Assembly: GCA_017963165.1 (NCBI GenBank)
Contig: JAGCTZ010000057.1
Location: 1 to 64,000 of the forward strand
DNA from: Treponema sp.
Lineage (GTDB): Bacteria; Spirochaetota; Spirochaetia; Treponematales; Treponemataceae
Length of the DNA: 64,000 bases
Reading direction: 5' to 3'
This document shows, piece after piece, positions 61,241 through 64,000 of this stretch. The notes under the pieces were generated by a model. It worked only from the letters and a program-made list of their open reading frames with translations. It was not told where the DNA came from and ran no database searches. A program made the translations under genes and the position numbers. Numbering within the stretch: the first letter of the stretch is position 1; every line of letters starts with the position of its first letter.

Positions 61241-64000
61241 TTAATCTTCATCCACAACAGTACGAACAACACGGAAACCAATCTGGTAATTCTTGGTTTC
61301 TGGTGTACTACTATTTCTGGTGTCTACCTGACAGTTTTCTGCAGGATTATTGTAAGCACCACCTCGTCGAACACGATTAGTACCTGATTCAGGTCCTTCG
61401 TCTGGAGTGCCAGAAACCAAAGTATCAGCATACCAGTCCCAACACCATTCAATTACGTTACCACTCATGTCATAAATACCCAAACTGTTTGGATTTTTTC
61501 CTTTTACTTCGTGAGTTTTGTTAGTGGTATTATTACCAGAATACCAGGCATAATCAGTAAGCTCATCTGTGTCATCTGTTCCACTGTATTTTTCTGCTGA
61601 AAGTCTAGAACCACCTCTGGCTATGTATTCCCATTCAGCTTCGGTCGGAAGACGATAACCGTTGGCCTCGTAATCAAATAATATACCACCATCTGGATCG
61701 TTGTTAGATTCATCTGATTCGCTGTAATCAAGCAGCGAATTACTACTGGTATTAGTACTATAGTAGAATCCGTTACCATCCATAGAAATTTTCATGGCAG
61801 GATTACTAGCCCAGGTAGAAACCTCTCTTCCATTTTCAACTTCCCAACCCCTCTCATCTGCAAGATAATATACAGGTTGCAGATTTTCAGCCTTACTTCT
61901 AAGGTTGCAGTATATTATTGCATCATACCAAGTTACGTAATAAACAGGGAAATTATCACCATCACCGTATTGAGAGCTTGGAGAAGTACTATTATATGTA
62001 CAATATTGTTCATATTCAGCTTGTGTAACTTCGTGATCACAAACCAACATATCATCTATAATGATGTATTTTCTGTTTCCATACAAAACAGTTGAATTAC
62101 CAACAGCAGAGTTTATATGTCTTCCTGGTACATAAACAAAATTCTGCCATTTTGCATAAAGTGTTATATTAGAAGTAATTGGTGTTGCAAAATTGAATTC
62201 CGAATCTGAAGGTCCAGGATTTTGAACTGTGTACCAACCGTCAAAAGTGTCACCAATTAATGTTGGGTCAGTTGATGGTTGAGTAGCAAGTTGTCCAGAA
62301 AGAAGTGCCTGTGATGCAATTGGCGAGCCACCATTTGTATTAAAGGTTACTGTATAATTTGGAATAACAGATCGTAAACAACACACTTGATTTTGTGAAG
62401 ATTTGTCTGACTTCTTTACACTTCCAGAAACAACATTTGCAGACAAAGCATACATTGTTGAACTACCCTCTTCTGCCTGAGAAGAAGACCAATACTGCCC
62501 GGCAGTAAGGGCATCTGCAGCACCATTCGTAACTGAATTAATTGCAGAAATAACTTCAGAAATTCTTGAATAATTTCTGTAAAGATTACAGAGTTCTGCA
62601 AAACTTGGAATATACCAAAGCAAATCATAAGAAGTACCTGCCAGATATGTAGAACCATAATTATTTGCATAATTAAAGGCAGGATAATTCGTAGCAGCTT
62701 CGGCGACACCTGTAGAATCTGTAGTACTAATTGCTCTCCAGTTATCGCTACCATCTGAATCTCCGGAAACAGACTGTATATCTACAATTGTAGAGGTAGA
62801 GGTAGACGAGAAATCCGGATCTACAGTACTGATTATATCATTAAATTTTGTATTATAACCTGTAGTATTATCTGTTGCCCACGCCAAACCTGTTGAATTT
62901 TTATCTATATTCTTAAGACCCAAAACAGTTTTTGGAGAACCAGTATTATCAAACTCTACTACAATACCTACTGCATCTTGAATCTGTTTAGTTGTAAATG
63001 GAGAATTTGCATTATAAGGAACAATAGTTCCGTTTTTTAACAGGAGGTCTCCTACAGAATTATTCCACTTTGCATAAAGTACTGTATGAGATGTTATTGG
63101 AGTATTAAAATCAAATTCAGTAGTAAATAAACTGTCGGTATACCAACCTTCAAAAGTACGATTACCATAATCTGAAACTGTTGGTTCTGTTGCTTTTTGT
63201 CCACTTGGAACAATTTGAGTTGTTACTTGTGATACACCATTTGTATTGAAAACAACGGCATAATCTGGCAAAGCTTTTATTTTGCGAACACAACAAATTA
63301 GAGCGTTATCATCATCTTTAAATCCTCCAATAAAATCACCACCAGTATCTGCACCGAAATTAATATGGTAAACGTAAATAGCTTGAGAATTTTGCGAAGA
63401 AGACATAAAATTATCTCCATATGCATCTGGAATAACATCGGCTGAATCAGCTTGGGCAGTATTCAAAGCAGAAATAACATTATTTAGAATAGCTTTATTA
63501 TTGAATACATACCATAACTCTACAATACTTGGCATATACCAGCCATTTTCATAATCTGTGCCCGTTAAGTTAGTAGCTGTTGCAGTTCCATAATTATTTG
63601 CATAATCAAATGCAGGATAATTAGTTGCAGCATCTGCGGCTCCTATAGGGTCTGTAGAACATACATATGCCCAGTTATCGCTTCCATCCAAATCACCTCT
63701 TGCGTACTTTGGTTCTGTTACGCCAAAGTGTGACCAGTCATATACAAAATATGGTATTCCTTCATCAGGCATAGATAGACTTGTTCTAACCACAATATCT
63801 TCAAATACTGTTTCATTTCCGGTTGTATTCGCAGGTGCCCAGACTTTCTTAGCATTCTTAAGTCCCATTACACCTCTTGGCTCACCAGTTGTCTGATCTA
63901 CATCGTAAACTATACCAACTGCATTCTGTACTTGTTCCGAAGTGAATGAAGGACTGTCGCTATACAAAACATAAGTACCGTCTTTGAGCAAAAGAGCACC
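61241..64000 (-). CDS. Surface protein with Lcl-like repeats, InlB repeats and C-terminal FGE-sulfatase domain (partial)
   Basis: The visible part is about 919 aa and the 5' end is outside the window. The order is two tandem units, each of an Lcl/DUF1566-like domain (LLKDGTYVLYSD / LLKNGTIVPYNA; NYGTATATNLTG; WYMPSIVELWYVF) followed by an InlB B-repeat (VVFNTNGVSQV ... FEGWYTDSLF ... LYAKW), then an FGE/SUMF1 domain from about residue 650 (DNFPVYYVTWYDAIIYCNL, YRLPTEAEWEYIARGG, GIYDMSGNVIEWCWDWY, RRGGAYNN). It is probably secreted and adhesive; true formylglycine-generating activity is not expected from this setting. Confidence 0.85.
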   Translation of the reverse strand, partial: GALLLKDGTYVLYSDSPSFTSEQVQNAVGIVYDVDQTTGEPRGVMGLKNAKKVWAPANTTGNETVFEDIVVRTSLSMPDEGIPYFVYDWSHFGVTEPKYARGDLDGSDNWAYVCSTDPIGAADAATNYPAFDYANNYGTATATNLTGTDYENGWYMPSIVELWYVFNNKAILNNVISALNTAQADSADVIPDAYGDNFMSSSQNSQAIYVYHINFGADTGGDFIGGFKDDDNALICCVRKIKALPDYAVVFNTNGVSQVTTQIVPSGQKATEPTVSDYGNRTFEGWYTDSLFTTEFDFNTPITSHTVLYAKWNNSVGDLLLKNGTIVPYNANSPFTTKQIQDAVGIVVEFDNTGSPKTVLGLKNIDKNSTGLAWATDNTTGYNTKFNDIISTVDPDFSSTSTSTIVDIQSVSGDSDGSDNWRAISTTDSTGVAEAATNYPAFNYANNYGSTYLAGTSYDLLWYIPSFAELCNLYRNYSRISEVISAINSVTNGAADALTAGQYWSSSQAEEGSSTMYALSANVVSGSVKKSDKSSQNQVCCLRSVIPNYTVTFNTNGGSPIASQALLSGQLATQPSTDPTLIGDTFDGWYTVQNPGPSDSEFNFATPITSNITLYAKWQNFVYVPGRHINSAVGNSTVLYGNRKYIIIDDMLVCDHEVTQAEYEQYCTYNSTSPSSQYGDGDNFPVYYVTWYDAIIYCNLRSKAENLQPVYYLADERGWEVENGREVSTWASNPAMKISMDGNGFYYSTNTSSNSLLDYSESDESNNDPDGGILFDYEANGYRLPTEAEWEYIARGGSRLSAEKYSGTDDTDELTDYAWYSGNNTTNKTHEVKGKNPNSLGIYDMSGNVIEWCWDWYADTLVSGTPDEGPESGTNRVRRGGAYNNPAENCQVDTRNSSTPETKNYQIGFRVVRTVVDED

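Noticed and set aside
61260..61390. C-terminal FGE domain considered as a retroelement-diversified variable region
   Set aside because: Asn codons are mostly AAT and scattered, not the dense AAC pattern of adenine mutagenesis, and no template repeat or reverse transcriptase is visible.

Overview
The window looks like the chromosome of a gut or rumen Treponema (Spirochaetota). It is AT-rich. It encodes a short alanyl-tRNA synthetase without the C-Ala domain, which I recall as the spirochaete form, an isolated groES, many lipoproteins with BspA-type leucine-rich repeats, and plant-polysaccharide enzymes (GH5, GH39, sialate/acetylxylan-type esterase). No rRNA or tRNA gene was seen. The species is inferred from gene content only.

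Positions 1 to about 4830 are the distal part of a chromosomal integron cassette array. Four attC-like sites (the first cut by the window edge) and one decayed site separate same-strand cassettes. R'' and R' boxes match within a cassette (GTTATGC with GCATAAC, GTTAGGC with GCCTAAC), the signature of excisable cassettes. The cargo is small secreted or membrane proteins, two YARHG-domain proteins, a HigBA toxin-antitoxin pair with its own operator and promoter, and a GNAT acetyltransferase. A methyltransferase follows. The integrase would lie to the left of the window.

Positions 5.6-13.3 kb hold a sugar-symporter/PIG-L/aminoglycoside-adenylyltransferase-like operon, an Fe-dependent alcohol dehydrogenase, two SDR genes, and a PadR/DUF2812 pair with a self-operator in its promoter. 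Positions 13.6-23.0 kb hold a DUF4143-type ATPase and a minus-strand operon of surface lipoproteins (Ig-like, a repeated WW-x-D module, BspA LRR). Positions 23.1-30.8 kb are housekeeping: groES, a TPR lipoprotein, nusB, a SurA-like chaperone and alaS.

Positions 30.8-37.1 kb encode a phosphorelay made of a REC-GGDEF-EAL-PAS protein, an Hpt protein and a hybrid kinase, overlapping an orphan solute-binding lipoprotein. Positions 37-51 kb carry a polysaccharide-utilisation region (GH5, acetylesterase, GH39, LacI-like-GGDEF, CotH), interrupted by ilvC, a MATE transporter and a small two-gene pair. Positions 51-58 kb hold a heterodimeric ABC exporter and purE-purM-purN, with a four-helix-bundle gene bounded by inverted repeats wedged between purE and purM. 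Positions 58-64 kb hold two tandem membrane-anchored winged-helix regulators, an Rpn-type nuclease and a partial surface protein ending in an FGE-sulfatase domain.

Three themes recur. (1) A dispersed palindrome with core CCCTGAGCTTGTCGAAGGG occurs about nine times and is read in frame inside alaS, the acetylesterase and the GGDEF gene. (2) Several genes have a -10 box 6-8 nt before the ATG and no ribosome binding site, suggesting leaderless mRNAs. (3) Three genes carry single-base frameshifts, three of the four lesions in homopolymers, which are either phase-variable tracts or assembly errors.
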